This document shows positions 30,622 to 38,809 of a stretch of 40,930 bases of DNA, in pieces. The notes below the pieces were generated by a model. The model made no database searches. It saw only the letters and a program-made list of their open reading frames with translations, and was not told the origin of the DNA. The position numbers were made by a program, and so were the translations under genes. This stretch comes from JAMCTM01 sp023473545 (lineage in GTDB: Bacteria > Patescibacteriota > Microgenomatia > Levybacterales > UBA12049): NCBI GenBank assembly GCA_023473545.1, contig JAMCXO010000022.1, forward strand, positions 1 to 40,930, in the 5' to 3' direction. Each line of letters opens with the position of its first letter. Within the stretch, counting starts at the first letter, position 1.

Positions 30622-31782
30622 TTATTTTACAAGGGCCGCAAGTCCCGGCAGTTTTTCGCCCGATAGAAATGAAAGCATTGCGCCCCCTCCGGTTGAGACA
30701 AAATTAAATTTATCAATCAAGCCGATTTTTCTCAAAAACTCTGTTGTGTCCCCGCCGCCGACTACTGAATAAGCACTGCCCTTGATAACCGCCTCGGCGA
30801 TTCTCCGCGAGGCATGATTCAAATCGTCTTCATCCAACTTTTGACTTTTGACTTTTGACTTTTGACTTATCTTTCCCATTGTTCCATTCCAAACAACTGT
30901 TTTCGCCCGATCAATAACCTCGATAAAATTTACAATGCTGTTTTCCAAAATCCCTGTCCCCTCGGGGTTTAAATCGGCAACCAAAAGAAGGGCATTTGCT
31001 TTACTCTTTTGATGCTCGAGCCGGATAAAGGTCTTCGACTCCTCGGCTATTTTCCCTCCAACCAAAACATAATCCGCCAGGCCGTACATTTTTATAACCA
31101 AAGGAAGTTTGGTTTCTATCTTTTTCCCGCCGATAACAACAGCCAGCGGTCTTTGGGGATTTTTAATAACCGAGTCTAAACGCGAAACCTCCTCTTCCAA
31201 ATGAAAACCGGCAAAACAGGGCAGAAGTTTCGGCACACCGACTATCGAAGCATGAACCCTATGACAAACCGAAAACGCGTCGTTCACATAAATATCCGCC
31301 AGGCCTGCCAGTTTTTTGGCAAAATCAGGGTCATTCTCTTCCTCTCCTCTATAAAATCTTAGATTCTCAAGCAAAAATAGCCGAGTACCAATCTCCCAGC
31401 CAGCAAACTCTCCCAATTTCTTAAATCTTAAATCATAAACCTTAAATCTATCCGCCAACCACTTTGCCACCGGCTCCAAACTAAACTGTTTATTTTCTCT
31501 GGACATTTGAAATTTGATATTCTTGTCCTGAGCTTGTCGAATGGATGATATTTGATATTCCGGGCGCGGTCGTCCGAGATGCCCTCCGATAATAACCTTT
31601 GTCTTATTCCCAAGAAGAAAGTTTAAAGTTTCCAGTCCCGCTTTAAGCCTCGCATCGTCCTCTATTTTGTACTTTTGACTTTTTACTTTTGACTTTTGAC
31701 TTATCATTGGTACATCCAGATCCAACCTTAAAAAAACCGTCTTTCCTTTAACATCGGCTCTTTTAGCAACAGGCAAATTCAT
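30622..31782 (-). CDS. pgk: Phosphoglycerate kinase
   Basis: 386 residues. Substrate motifs LRLDLDVP (18-25) and GGHLGRP (66-72), the hinge and ADP-binding parts LADYVLVGGKIAE, TVVWNGTMG and the C-terminal GGGDTTEF with FVSTGGGAMLSFLSG are all present. It makes ATP and 3-phosphoglycerate, the step after Gap. Three extra segments carry repeats: 28-39 (SQKSKVKSQKYK), 75-99 (a composite with IRQAQDKN), and a second SQKSKVKSQ near residue 305. The ATG follows the toxin stop as TAATATG, so pgk is probably transcribed with the upstream toxin-antitoxin pair. Confidence 0.95.
   Translation of the reverse strand: MNLPVAKRADVKGKTVFLRLDLDVPMISQKSKVKSQKYKIEDDARLKAGLETLNFLLGNKTKVIIGGHLGRPRPEYQISSIRQAQDKNIKFQMSRENKQFSLEPVAKWLADRFKVYDLRFKKLGEFAGWEIGTRLFLLENLRFYRGEEENDPDFAKKLAGLADIYVNDAFSVCHRVHASIVGVPKLLPCFAGFHLEEEVSRLDSVIKNPQRPLAVVIGGKKIETKLPLVIKMYGLADYVLVGGKIAEESKTFIRLEHQKSKANALLLVADLNPEGTGILENSIVNFIEVIDRAKTVVWNGTMGKISQKSKVKSQKLDEDDLNHASRRIAEAVIKGSAYSVVGGGDTTEFLRKIGLIDKFNFVSTGGGAMLSFLSGEKLPGLAALVK
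30835..30870. repeat. 7-nt repeat in pgk, 3' part (TTTTGAC x4)
   Basis: Four perfect consecutive TTTTGAC units on the plus strand, read in pgk as SQKSKVKSQK. Confidence 0.8.
31498..31565. repeat. Composite repeat in pgk with TTGTCCTGAGCTTGTCGAA element
   Basis: TTGTCCTGAGCTTGTCGAA, a palindromic repeat known from many bacterial genomes (reverse reading FDKLRT), is flanked on both sides by 7-nt-like units (ACATTTG, AAATTTG; ATATTTG, ATATTCC). It adds about 25 residues between GGHLGRP and SLEPVAKWL. Confidence 0.6.
31669..31704. repeat. 7-nt repeat in pgk, 5' part (TTTTGAC units)
   Basis: ACTTTTG, ACTTTTT, ACTTTTG, ACTTTTG, ACTTATC on the plus strand. It encodes the same SQKSKVKSQK peptide as the copy about 830 bp away. 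Confidence 0.75.
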
Positions 31783-31783
31783 A

Positions 31784-32185
31784 TTAGTTTCTTAACTTTT
31801 CAGGGTCAAATAAACGAAGACCGGGAATTTTAGCAAAATCTTTTTTATTGTTGGTCGCTAACTTAGCATTAAGATAGATTGCGGTTGAGGCGATAATCAA
31901 ATCCGCCAGACTTGCCCCTGATGTATACATCTTTCGTCGTAAAATCATACCTAAAATATAGGCAATCTCTTCATTTAAGTCTTGTGTTTGAAACCATGAT
32001 AGATACTTTTTTGACTCCTTTTCACCCAGCTCTGTTTCCGCTTTCTTATCGTTGAGATACTCTGCAATAACAATCGTTGGCACCACTAATCTTACATCCT
32101 CTAATTGAAGAAAAAGCTTAACCCACGGAGCAAAACCATATATATTATCAATAAGAATATCCGTATCTAAAACAATTATCTTCAC
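31784..32185 (-). CDS. VapC-type PIN-domain toxin
   Basis: 133 residues. The PIN-domain acidic residues fall at Asp7 in VLDTDILID, Glu42 in IAEYLND and Asp95 in ASLADLIIAS, with TNNKKDF (111-117) in the fourth position. These proteins are Mg-dependent ribonucleases that block translation. The start overlaps the antitoxin stop by 4 bp (ATGA type). One base separates its stop from the pgk ATG, an unusual placement for a toxin gene. Confidence 0.9.
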   Translation of the reverse strand: MKIIVLDTDILIDNIYGFAPWVKLFLQLEDVRLVVPTIVIAEYLNDKKAETELGEKESKKYLSWFQTQDLNEEIAYILGMILRRKMYTSGASLADLIIASTAIYLNAKLATNNKKDFAKIPGLRLFDPEKLRN

Positions 32186-32478
32186 GTAATTATACCTTTG
32201 GAGAGATTTTCAAGATATTTACGTTCTTTTTTCTTCCAGGCGGGAGCATCAAGCACCGACCAATATTTTCTCTTCTTGTATTTGCCAAAAACTCTCCGTA
32301 ACTTAGCCAGCGTCTCCTCTATTTCTTCTGCTGTTGGCCTTTTTCGCGCTTCCGGAATAATTCTCACGCTTCCCGCATGTTCTTTTTCCACAATAAACTC
32401 CTCGCCTTTAAAAATAACAGCGTTGAGAATCTCAAAAAAATTATTCCTTGCCTTGGTTGCGGAGATGATATTTTTCAT
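32182..32478 (-). CDS. Phd/YefM-like antitoxin
   Basis: 98 residues. MKNIISATKARNNFFEILNAV is the Phd/YefM N-terminal DNA-binding pattern, followed by GEEFIVEKEHAGSVRIIPE. The Lys/Arg-rich C-terminal half (KYKKRKYWSVLDAPAWKKKERKYLE) would be the toxin-binding part. It is the first gene of a toxin-antitoxin pair and has a promoter with a 15-bp palindrome between -35 and -10, the expected autoregulatory operator. Confidence 0.87.
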   Translation of the reverse strand: MKNIISATKARNNFFEILNAVIFKGEEFIVEKEHAGSVRIIPEARKRPTAEEIEETLAKLRRVFGKYKKRKYWSVLDAPAWKKKERKYLENLSKGIIT

Positions 32479-32487
32479 AACAGATTA

Positions 32488-32516
32488 AGTGTACATAATG
32501 TACATCGCATTGTCAA
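32488..32516 (-). promoter_or_regulatory. Toxin-antitoxin promoter with palindromic operator
   Basis: Minus strand TTGACA (32516-32511), 17 nt, TACACT (32493-32488), 9 nt to ATG 32478. TGTACATAATGTACA (32490-32504) is a palindrome with one central unpaired base and occupies the spacer and -10. The -35 abuts the stop codon of the CvpA-CAP gene. Confidence 0.75.
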
Positions 32517-33557
32517 TCAGTTGGTAAACTCCTGGCAAAACATTTCTCCATATATTCCCCCGTCAATTACCCCGATTCCTACCCTGCCAAAATTGACAGA
32601 GAGAATGTTTGCCCTGTGCCCGGGACTCTTCATCAAACCCTGCATGGCCAACTCCACGTTTGGCGCAAAGGCAAGGTTTTCCCCCGCGTAGGTAAAGGAA
32701 ATATCCGCCTCGCCCATTCTGTCAAACGGACTTAGCCCCTCCGGTGTGTAATGAGAAAAATAGCCCCTTTTAAACATGTCCTCGCAATGGGCCCTGGCAA
32801 CAGCCTGAAGCCTGGCATCAAGGCTTAACGGCTGAATATTTCTTGATGTTCTTTGGGCATTAACCATGCTAAACATTTTCCGCTCCGAAGCATAATCAAT
32901 ATGAAAATTAGAGGTTTTAAACGAAAGCTTTATCAGTTCGTTGCTTTTTGGTTCAACTGTTAAAAAATTCAGCGTCTCATCCAAACCCTTGCCAAAAACG
33001 TTTCTTAAATCCTGTTCAACGCCCTGCGTATTAATCAAAAGACTGCTGCCTATTTTTGATTTATAGATTGTCTGCTTTAGAAACGGAGAAAACGGAAGCG
33101 CGACTATTAAGGTTAAGAGAAAAGAGACAAGAACAGCCGAGGAAATCAACGCAGGCACTATGCCTAAAAAATGATTTACGCGGACAAAAAATAAACCCGG
33201 CCTGCTAAGGGATAGGTTTTGAACTTTTGAAGCGTAGAATGGTCTGGCCACTTTTACGAATAAGCTATTAATAATCATTTCTGCCAGAATAGCCGCAATA
33301 AAAAATCCAAGCGCGTTGGCAAAACCCGAAGGCATCAGGACAAGAGAGGAGAGAAGCTTGCCGAAAAAAGAATAAAACTTAAGTCCGACCAAAAACGAAG
33401 TAACAAAACCTATCAGGTCAATCAAGGATAAGACAAATCCCCGTTCAAAGCCTTCAAAGGCATAGAACAGAAATACAATGATAATAATAAAGTCAAGCCA
33501 ATTAAAAACGGTATATATCCTATGTATTGAATCAAGAAACGGCAAAAGAATATGCAT
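32517..33557 (-). CDS. CvpA-like membrane domain fused to a CAP/SCP domain
   Basis: 346 residues from ATG 33557, chosen because an extended -10 (TGCTATAAT) lies 7 nt upstream. Residues 1-165 have four hydrophobic helices of the CvpA type (DFIIIIVFLFYAFEGFERGFVLSLIDLIGF). Residues 220-346 form a CAP (CRISP/PR-1-like) domain: NAQRTSRNIQPLSLDARLQAVARAHCEDM, YFSHYTPEGLSPFDRM, YAGENLAF and SPGHRANIL are the standard motifs with their His and Glu residues. The CAP domain should lie outside the cell. Similar fusions occur in Gram-positive bacteria; the activity is not established. Confidence 0.88.
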   Translation of the reverse strand: MHILLPFLDSIHRIYTVFNWLDFIIIIVFLFYAFEGFERGFVLSLIDLIGFVTSFLVGLKFYSFFGKLLSSLVLMPSGFANALGFFIAAILAEMIINSLFVKVARPFYASKVQNLSLSRPGLFFVRVNHFLGIVPALISSAVLVSFLLTLIVALPFSPFLKQTIYKSKIGSSLLINTQGVEQDLRNVFGKGLDETLNFLTVEPKSNELIKLSFKTSNFHIDYASERKMFSMVNAQRTSRNIQPLSLDARLQAVARAHCEDMFKRGYFSHYTPEGLSPFDRMGEADISFTYAGENLAFAPNVELAMQGLMKSPGHRANILSVNFGRVGIGVIDGGIYGEMFCQEFTN

Positions 33558-33564
33558 GTTAATC

Positions 33565-33570
33565 ATTATA
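33565..33570 (-). promoter_or_regulatory. Extended -10 of the CvpA-CAP gene
   Basis: Minus strand TGC-TATAAT with the hexamer at 33570-33565, 7 nt before ATG 33557. The -35 region is poor, which is tolerable with an extended -10. Confidence 0.5.
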
Positions 33571-33617
33571 GCATTACTTAATCGCTCTTTCGCGGAAATA
33601 GTTATATTTAACCTTTG

Positions 33618-33646
33618 TTGTAACAAAATCCGTCAAATGCTATGAT
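33618..33646 (+). promoter_or_regulatory. Leaderless promoter of the first penicillin-binding protein gene
   Basis: TTGTAA (33618-33623), 17 nt ending TGC, TATGAT (33641-33646), then 6 nt to ATG 33653. Confidence 0.65.
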
Positions 33647-33652
33647 AGGTGG

Positions 33653-35815
33653 ATGAAAAAGATCCTCAAGGGACATCAACGGGTCTTCGGATTAATAGCA
33701 AGATATTGGCCAGTTCTAAGCATTCTGGTTGTTTTAATAGGGCTTTTTTATTACTATATCCTTTCGGATCTTCCCTCCCCAACCAAACTGGCAAGTCAAA
33801 ATATTTCTCAGTCAACTGAAATTTTTGATCGAAACGGAAAGCTTCTTTACACCATTTACGCTCAAAAAAACCAAACCTTTATTCCTTTATCCGAAATTCC
33901 CAAAAGCCTCCAGGAAGCAACCATTGCCATCGAAGACAAAGACTTTTACCACCATGGGGCAATAGATCTCAAAGGCATATTAAGAGCAGCCTTTGCCATA
34001 ATCTTCCATCATCAGATACAGGGAGGATCAACCCTTACCCAGCAATTAGTCAAAAACTCGCTGCTTAATCCCCAGCAGACCATCGTGAGAAAATTAAGAG
34101 AAATAATTCTCTCATTTGTAACCGAGGCCCTTTATTCTAAAAATAAAATTCTTGAGATGTATCTTAACCAGATCCCCTATGGCGGGACAGCCTGGGGAAT
34201 AGAAGCGGCGTCAGAGACTTATTTCGGCGAACACGCCAAGAATTTAGATTTGGCACAGTCCGCCCTGCTGGCAGGACTGCCGGAGGCGCCAAGTGCATTT
34301 TCTCCTTTTGGCTCTCATCCTGAACTGGCGAAGGCAAGACAGGAAGAGGTGCTTAAAAAAATGTATGAACAGCATTATATCAGCAAAAACCAGATGCAAA
34401 AAGCGGAGGAAGAAAAACTTAACTATAAATCCTTGGGGAATAACATTAAGGCTCCCCATTTTGTTCTTTACGTAAAAGATCTTTTGGTAAAAAAGTACGG
34501 GGAAAGAATGGTTGAGGAGGGAGGGTTAAAAGTAACAACCTCTCTTGATTTATCTATTCAGGACTTTGCCCAAAAAGAGGTAGCAAACCAAATTGCCCAT
34601 CTCAAAGGATATCATGTTACAAACGGAGCCGCCCTGGTAACCGATCCCGCAACAGGCGAAATCCTGGCCATGGTCGGTTCAAGGAATTATTTTGATAGAA
34701 AAATAGACGGCAATGTCAACGTAACCCTTGCCCGCAGACAGCCTGGTTCGTCAATTAAGCCCATCAACTACGCCGTGGGGCTTTTGAACGGATATACCGC
34801 GGCAACCCCGTTCGTGGATGAACCCATCTGTTTTCCAAATCCCGGACGCGCGTCTTACTGCCCCGGCAACTACGATCATAAATGGCATGGGGTTGTTCAA
34901 ATGCGTTTTGCCCTTGCCAACTCTATTAATATTCCGGCTGTAAAAATGCTTAAACTAAATGGGGTTAAGGCAATGATTGCCACCGCATCTGCCATGGGAA
35001 TAACCACGTTCACCAATCCTAACCGATACGGCCTCTCGCTTACCCTGGGAGGCGCGGAAGTAACCATGCTCGATATGGCCACGGCCTATGGTGTTTTTGC
35101 CAACGAAGGCTACAGGGTTAATTTGCATCCTGTCTTAAAAGTTATGGATTCAAAAGGAAACATCCTTCAGCAGTATAATCCGCCCCAAAGTCCGATTTTC
35201 GGCAAAAAGATTTTAACATCCGGGGTTGCCTATATCATCTCAAACATTTTAGCCGATAATAACGCCAGATCCATGGAATTCGGCACCAATTCTCCGCTTT
35301 TCATACCGGGGCACACCGTTTCGGTCAAAACCGGCACCACCAATGATTTTCGCGATAATTGGACAATCGGCTATACTCCAAAATACGTAGTTGCGGTTTG
35401 GGTGGGCAATGACGACGATTCGCCAATGCAGGGACTGGTCTCCGGTATAACAGGGGCAGCGCCTATCTGGCACGGCATTATGGCGCATCTGTTAGACGAC
35501 AGGCCATCGGAAAGCTTAGCCCGCCCGGGAGACATCGTACAGAAAAAAATCTGCGCTACATCCGGACTTCTGCCCCCGCCGCCCGGTACACCAAACCGCT
35601 GTCCGACAAGATTTGAATATTTTATAAAAGGAACGGAGCCAAAAACCATTGATCCCGGAGCGCAAAAGGTTTGGATTGATAAAACAACCAATGACCTGGC
35701 AAAACCGGGACAAACAAATAATCTTGAACTGAAAGATGAAATCGTTGTCCAGGATCCTACCGGAGACAGGTTTTGCCTTACCTGCCCCCACCCCACGCCT
35801 ACCCCGCAACCCTAA
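33653..35815 (+). CDS. Class A penicillin-binding protein (PBP1a-like), copy 1
   Basis: 720 residues. One transmembrane helix (about 17-40) anchors a GT51 glycosyltransferase domain (about 60-240) with AIEDKDFYHHGAIDLKGILRA, GGSTLTQQLVKN and EMYLNQIPYGGTAWGIEAAS. The transpeptidase domain follows: SSIKP (SxxK) near 365, SIN in ANSINIPAV, and KTGT near 557. It polymerises and cross-links peptidoglycan outside the cell. The C-terminal tail is Pro-rich and ends CPHPTPTPQP. A paralogue follows directly at 35889, and several stretches of the two genes are identical at the DNA level. Confidence 0.95.
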   Translation: MKKILKGHQRVFGLIARYWPVLSILVVLIGLFYYYILSDLPSPTKLASQNISQSTEIFDRNGKLLYTIYAQKNQTFIPLSEIPKSLQEATIAIEDKDFYHHGAIDLKGILRAAFAIIFHHQIQGGSTLTQQLVKNSLLNPQQTIVRKLREIILSFVTEALYSKNKILEMYLNQIPYGGTAWGIEAASETYFGEHAKNLDLAQSALLAGLPEAPSAFSPFGSHPELAKARQEEVLKKMYEQHYISKNQMQKAEEEKLNYKSLGNNIKAPHFVLYVKDLLVKKYGERMVEEGGLKVTTSLDLSIQDFAQKEVANQIAHLKGYHVTNGAALVTDPATGEILAMVGSRNYFDRKIDGNVNVTLARRQPGSSIKPINYAVGLLNGYTAATPFVDEPICFPNPGRASYCPGNYDHKWHGVVQMRFALANSINIPAVKMLKLNGVKAMIATASAMGITTFTNPNRYGLSLTLGGAEVTMLDMATAYGVFANEGYRVNLHPVLKVMDSKGNILQQYNPPQSPIFGKKILTSGVAYIISNILADNNARSMEFGTNSPLFIPGHTVSVKTGTTNDFRDNWTIGYTPKYVVAVWVGNDDDSPMQGLVSGITGAAPIWHGIMAHLLDDRPSESLARPGDIVQKKICATSGLLPPPPGTPNRCPTRFEYFIKGTEPKTIDPGAQKVWIDKTTNDLAKPGQTNNLELKDEIVVQDPTGDRFCLTCPHPTPTPQP

Positions 35816-35838
35816 AATCAACCTTTCTATTTAATCTT

Positions 35839-35856
35839 GCCTATAGTATAATAGGC
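35839..35856 (+). promoter_or_regulatory. Promoter -10 inside an inverted repeat, before the second PBP gene
   Basis: GCCTAT (35839-35844) and ATAGGC (35851-35856) flank AGTATA, so TATAAT (35847-35852) lies within the inverted repeat. The expected start is near 35859, giving a 30-nt leader. The symmetry may be an operator. Confidence 0.45.
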
Positions 35857-35888
35857 TTATTCCCTGCCTCTTTTTAGATCTTAAAGCT

Positions 35889-38168
35889 ATGTCTGATATT
35901 CTATTTTTGGTCGTTAAAATTCTTACGGCTATAGGAGATGCCGTAATTTTTATAGCGGGCTTTTTTATAAAAAAAATAATCGGGGTGTTCAAGATGCTCT
36001 TAAAATTCACAAAAGCAACCCTTGGCAGCCTCCGGAATTTGGCAGGCATAATCTCTCAAAAACTACCGGCAAATATAGCCTTAAACATCAAAAAGAAATT
36101 GTCCAAACCGTTTCCCAAAAAGCGGCTTAGAAAAAAGCGGGAAATCTATAGCTTAAAAAAAGCCGCCCGGTCTTTTAGCTTTATCGCTAAGCTTAGGTAT
36201 TTCATCTTGGGTTTTCTGTTTTCTTTCCTGTTCATATTTATTCCACTCTTATCCCTTATCTTTATCCAAGAGCTTCCCAGTCCGAGAAGCCTTTCCTTAA
36301 GACAAATTCCCCAAACAACCAAAATCTACGACCGAAACGGAATTCTTTTGTATCAGATTTACGCTAATCAAAACAGAACCCTTGTGCCTCTAAGCGTAAT
36401 TCCGGCCTATCTTAAGCAGGCAACGATTGCCATTGAGGATAAAAATTTTTACCATAACCCGGGGGTTGATTTCGCGGCCATCATAAGGGCTGCCATAAAT
36501 GACCTGGAGGGAAAAAGCCTGGAAGGAGGATCAACCCTTACCCAGCAATTAATAAAATCTTCCCTTTTAACGCCTAAAACCAATATGATGAGAAAAATAA
36601 AAGAAGCGATACTGGCTTTATGGGCGGAAAAAATATACACCAAGAATCAAATACTTGAAATGTACTTTAATCAGATTCCGTACGGAGGAACTGCTTGGGG
36701 GGTTCAGGCCGCGGCGCAAACCTATTTCGGCAAAAATGTAAAAGATTTAGATCTTGCCCAATCTGCTTTCTTAGCCGGCATGCCAAGGGCGCCAACCTTA
36801 TACTCGCCCTTCGGACAAACGCCAACGCTTTGGAAGAGACGCCAAAAAGAGGTGCTCGACAGAATGGCTGCCCTAAAATACATAACCAAACAGCAGGAAA
36901 AAAAAGCGCTTTCGGAAAAGCTGACATTTAGGCAGCCGGAAAACCCGATACGCGCTCCGCACTTCTCCATGTACATCAAGGACCTTCTGATAAAAAAGTA
37001 TGGTCTGCCAATGGTTGAGAAAGGAGGATTAAAGGTTGTTACAAGCCTTGATCTTAAACTGCAGGACAAGGCACAGGAAATTGTTTCAAAGGAGGTTGCC
37101 AAAGATAATTACCTAAATCTCACTAACGGCGCTGCACTTATTACGAATCCCGAAAATGGTGATATTCTGGCAATGGTGGGAAGCCATGATTATAACGACC
37201 CAAACGGGGGGCAGGTAAATGTTACCACCTCTTTCAGACAGCCGGGCTCCTCCATAAAAGCGGTCATGTATTCAGCGGCTCTTTCCGACGGATTTACCGC
37301 GGCTACCATCCTTAACGACTCGCCGGTTACCTATTTTTCTCCCGGAGCGCCTCCCTACTCCCCTGTTAATTATGATCACAGGTTCCACGGAAAGGTTTCC
37401 TTAAGAATAGCATTCGCTAATTCCTTTAACGTGCCCGCTGTTAAAACGCTAAACCGAATCGGCATTCCTGCCATGGTTGCCATGGCCAAAAAAATGGGCA
37501 TCAAAAGCTGGGGGAATCCTAAACAATACGGTCTGTCTCTAACCCTTGGCGCCGCGGATGTTACCATGCTTGATATGGCAAATGTCTACGATACCCTGGC
37601 TAACCAAGGCGTAAGGGTGAGTCTTAATCCGCTTCTTAAGGTAACGGATGCCAGAGGCGATGTTTTGGAAGAAAAGGCTGCGGGTAAGTTCTCCAACAAG
37701 ACCTGGCCGTGGGCGCAAAATCAAAATCCGGGAAAACGCGTGCTTGATCCGGGGGTTGCCTTTATCATCTCTAATATTCTGGCTGATAATAACGCCAGAT
37801 CCGAAGAATTTGGATTAAACTCTCCCCTTTTTATTCCAGGACACACCGTTTCGGTTAAAACCGGCACATCGGATAACATAAGGGACAACTGGACAATCGG
37901 CTATACCCCTAACTGGGTTGTAACAGTCTGGGTGGGAAATGATAACAACTCGCCAATGCAGGGACTGGTCTCCGGTATAACAGGGGCAGCACCTATCTGG
38001 CATAGCATTATGGCCTATCTGCTGAATATTAAACCGGAAAAACCCATTCCCGTCCCGTCCGATGTAATAGAAAAGCCTTGTCTTGGCAGAATGGAATATT
38101 TTATCAGGGGAACGGAAAATTCCGTCAACTGCGCCTATATCGCTCCGACCCCAAGCCCACAAAAGTAA
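35889..38168 (+). CDS. Class A penicillin-binding protein (PBP1a-like), copy 2
   Basis: 759 residues. It differs from copy 1 by a longer N-terminus: about 25 hydrophobic residues (ILFLVVKILTAIGDAVIFIAGFF), a basic stretch with KKRLRKKRE, then the main transmembrane helix (about 107-130). GT51 motifs AIEDKNFYHNPGVDFAAIIRA, GGSTLTQQLIKS and EMYFNQIPYGGTAWGVQAAA are present. The transpeptidase motifs are SSIKA near 453, SFN in ANSFNVPAV, and KTGT near 655. It is a tandem duplicate of the gene at 33653 with 73 bp between them; a 41-bp identical block (35420-35460 and 37950-37990) shows recent exchange or strong constraint. Confidence 0.95.
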   Translation: MSDILFLVVKILTAIGDAVIFIAGFFIKKIIGVFKMLLKFTKATLGSLRNLAGIISQKLPANIALNIKKKLSKPFPKKRLRKKREIYSLKKAARSFSFIAKLRYFILGFLFSFLFIFIPLLSLIFIQELPSPRSLSLRQIPQTTKIYDRNGILLYQIYANQNRTLVPLSVIPAYLKQATIAIEDKNFYHNPGVDFAAIIRAAINDLEGKSLEGGSTLTQQLIKSSLLTPKTNMMRKIKEAILALWAEKIYTKNQILEMYFNQIPYGGTAWGVQAAAQTYFGKNVKDLDLAQSAFLAGMPRAPTLYSPFGQTPTLWKRRQKEVLDRMAALKYITKQQEKKALSEKLTFRQPENPIRAPHFSMYIKDLLIKKYGLPMVEKGGLKVVTSLDLKLQDKAQEIVSKEVAKDNYLNLTNGAALITNPENGDILAMVGSHDYNDPNGGQVNVTTSFRQPGSSIKAVMYSAALSDGFTAATILNDSPVTYFSPGAPPYSPVNYDHRFHGKVSLRIAFANSFNVPAVKTLNRIGIPAMVAMAKKMGIKSWGNPKQYGLSLTLGAADVTMLDMANVYDTLANQGVRVSLNPLLKVTDARGDVLEEKAAGKFSNKTWPWAQNQNPGKRVLDPGVAFIISNILADNNARSEEFGLNSPLFIPGHTVSVKTGTSDNIRDNWTIGYTPNWVVTVWVGNDNNSPMQGLVSGITGAAPIWHSIMAYLLNIKPEKPIPVPSDVIEKPCLGRMEYFIRGTENSVNCAYIAPTPSPQK

Positions 38169-38173
38169 CAGCT

Positions 38174-38806
38174 CTACTCCTTAAAAAGATCCAAAAGAAG
38201 ATCATATTGCCTTCGCGGATTATCGGAGGCAAAAATAAAGCTGTTGCTTACAAATCTTTGCGCGCCGAAGGACTTTGCCTCTAAAATGGTTTTATCATTA
38301 ATACCTCCGTCTATTTCAATCGGTATCCAGGTTTTATCCTTAACCGACAAAATTTTCTTAGCATATTCATCAACAAATTCCTGATGGGAAAATCCGGCGT
38401 CTATACTCATTACTAAAAGATTGTCCAGATCCGCAAGATCAACTCTAATATTTTCTAATGGAGTTTTTCCGTCCAGAGCCAACCCCACCTCTCCCAGTAA
38501 CTGTCCCTTGGCGATAAACTCGGCCTGGTCGGACATTCTTTCAACATGACCTATAAACCTTCTAAAACCGGCCATAAAGAATGAGTCAAGGTATTGAATC
38601 GGTTCATCAACCATCATATGAAGTTCTAAAAAAACCTTGCTTGAGTATTTTTTAAAAGGGCCTGGATCCAAAAAAGTGGTGTTTGGCGCAAAAACTCCGT
38701 CTATTATATCTATATGGACACTCTTGGCAAAAGGCAAAACCTGCTCTATTTTCCGCTCTATCTTGCTCCAATCTTTTTCTAGAATACCGGGAATAACTTC
38801 AAACAT
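38174..38806 (-). CDS. rpe: Ribulose-phosphate 3-epimerase-like protein
   Basis: 210 residues, TIM-barrel length for the family. Metal and catalytic residues fit RPE: His31, Asp33 and Asp36 in HIDIIDGVFAPN, His63 in LHMMVDEP and Asp166 in EIDGGIN. It interconverts ribulose 5-phosphate and xylulose 5-phosphate. The sequence is divergent (for example the N-terminal VIPGILEKDW), so another ketose-phosphate epimerase, such as an allulose or hexulose one, cannot be excluded. It lies 76 bp after rpiB on the same strand, separated by repeat DNA, and its stop is 5 bp from that of the second PBP gene. Confidence 0.85.
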   Translation of the reverse strand: MFEVIPGILEKDWSKIERKIEQVLPFAKSVHIDIIDGVFAPNTTFLDPGPFKKYSSKVFLELHMMVDEPIQYLDSFFMAGFRRFIGHVERMSDQAEFIAKGQLLGEVGLALDGKTPLENIRVDLADLDNLLVMSIDAGFSHQEFVDEYAKKILSVKDKTWIPIEIDGGINDKTILEAKSFGAQRFVSNSFIFASDNPRRQYDLLLDLFKE

Positions 38807-38809
38807 AAA

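Noticed and set aside
35371..35796. A 141-codon minus-strand frame in the first PBP gene
   Set aside because: Antisense shadow of the transpeptidase domain; the same kind of frame appears antisense to the paralogue.
33653..38168. PBP identical blocks as insertion-sequence traces
   Set aside because: The identity is in frame and confined to catalytic motifs of both genes, with no inverted repeats or transposase.
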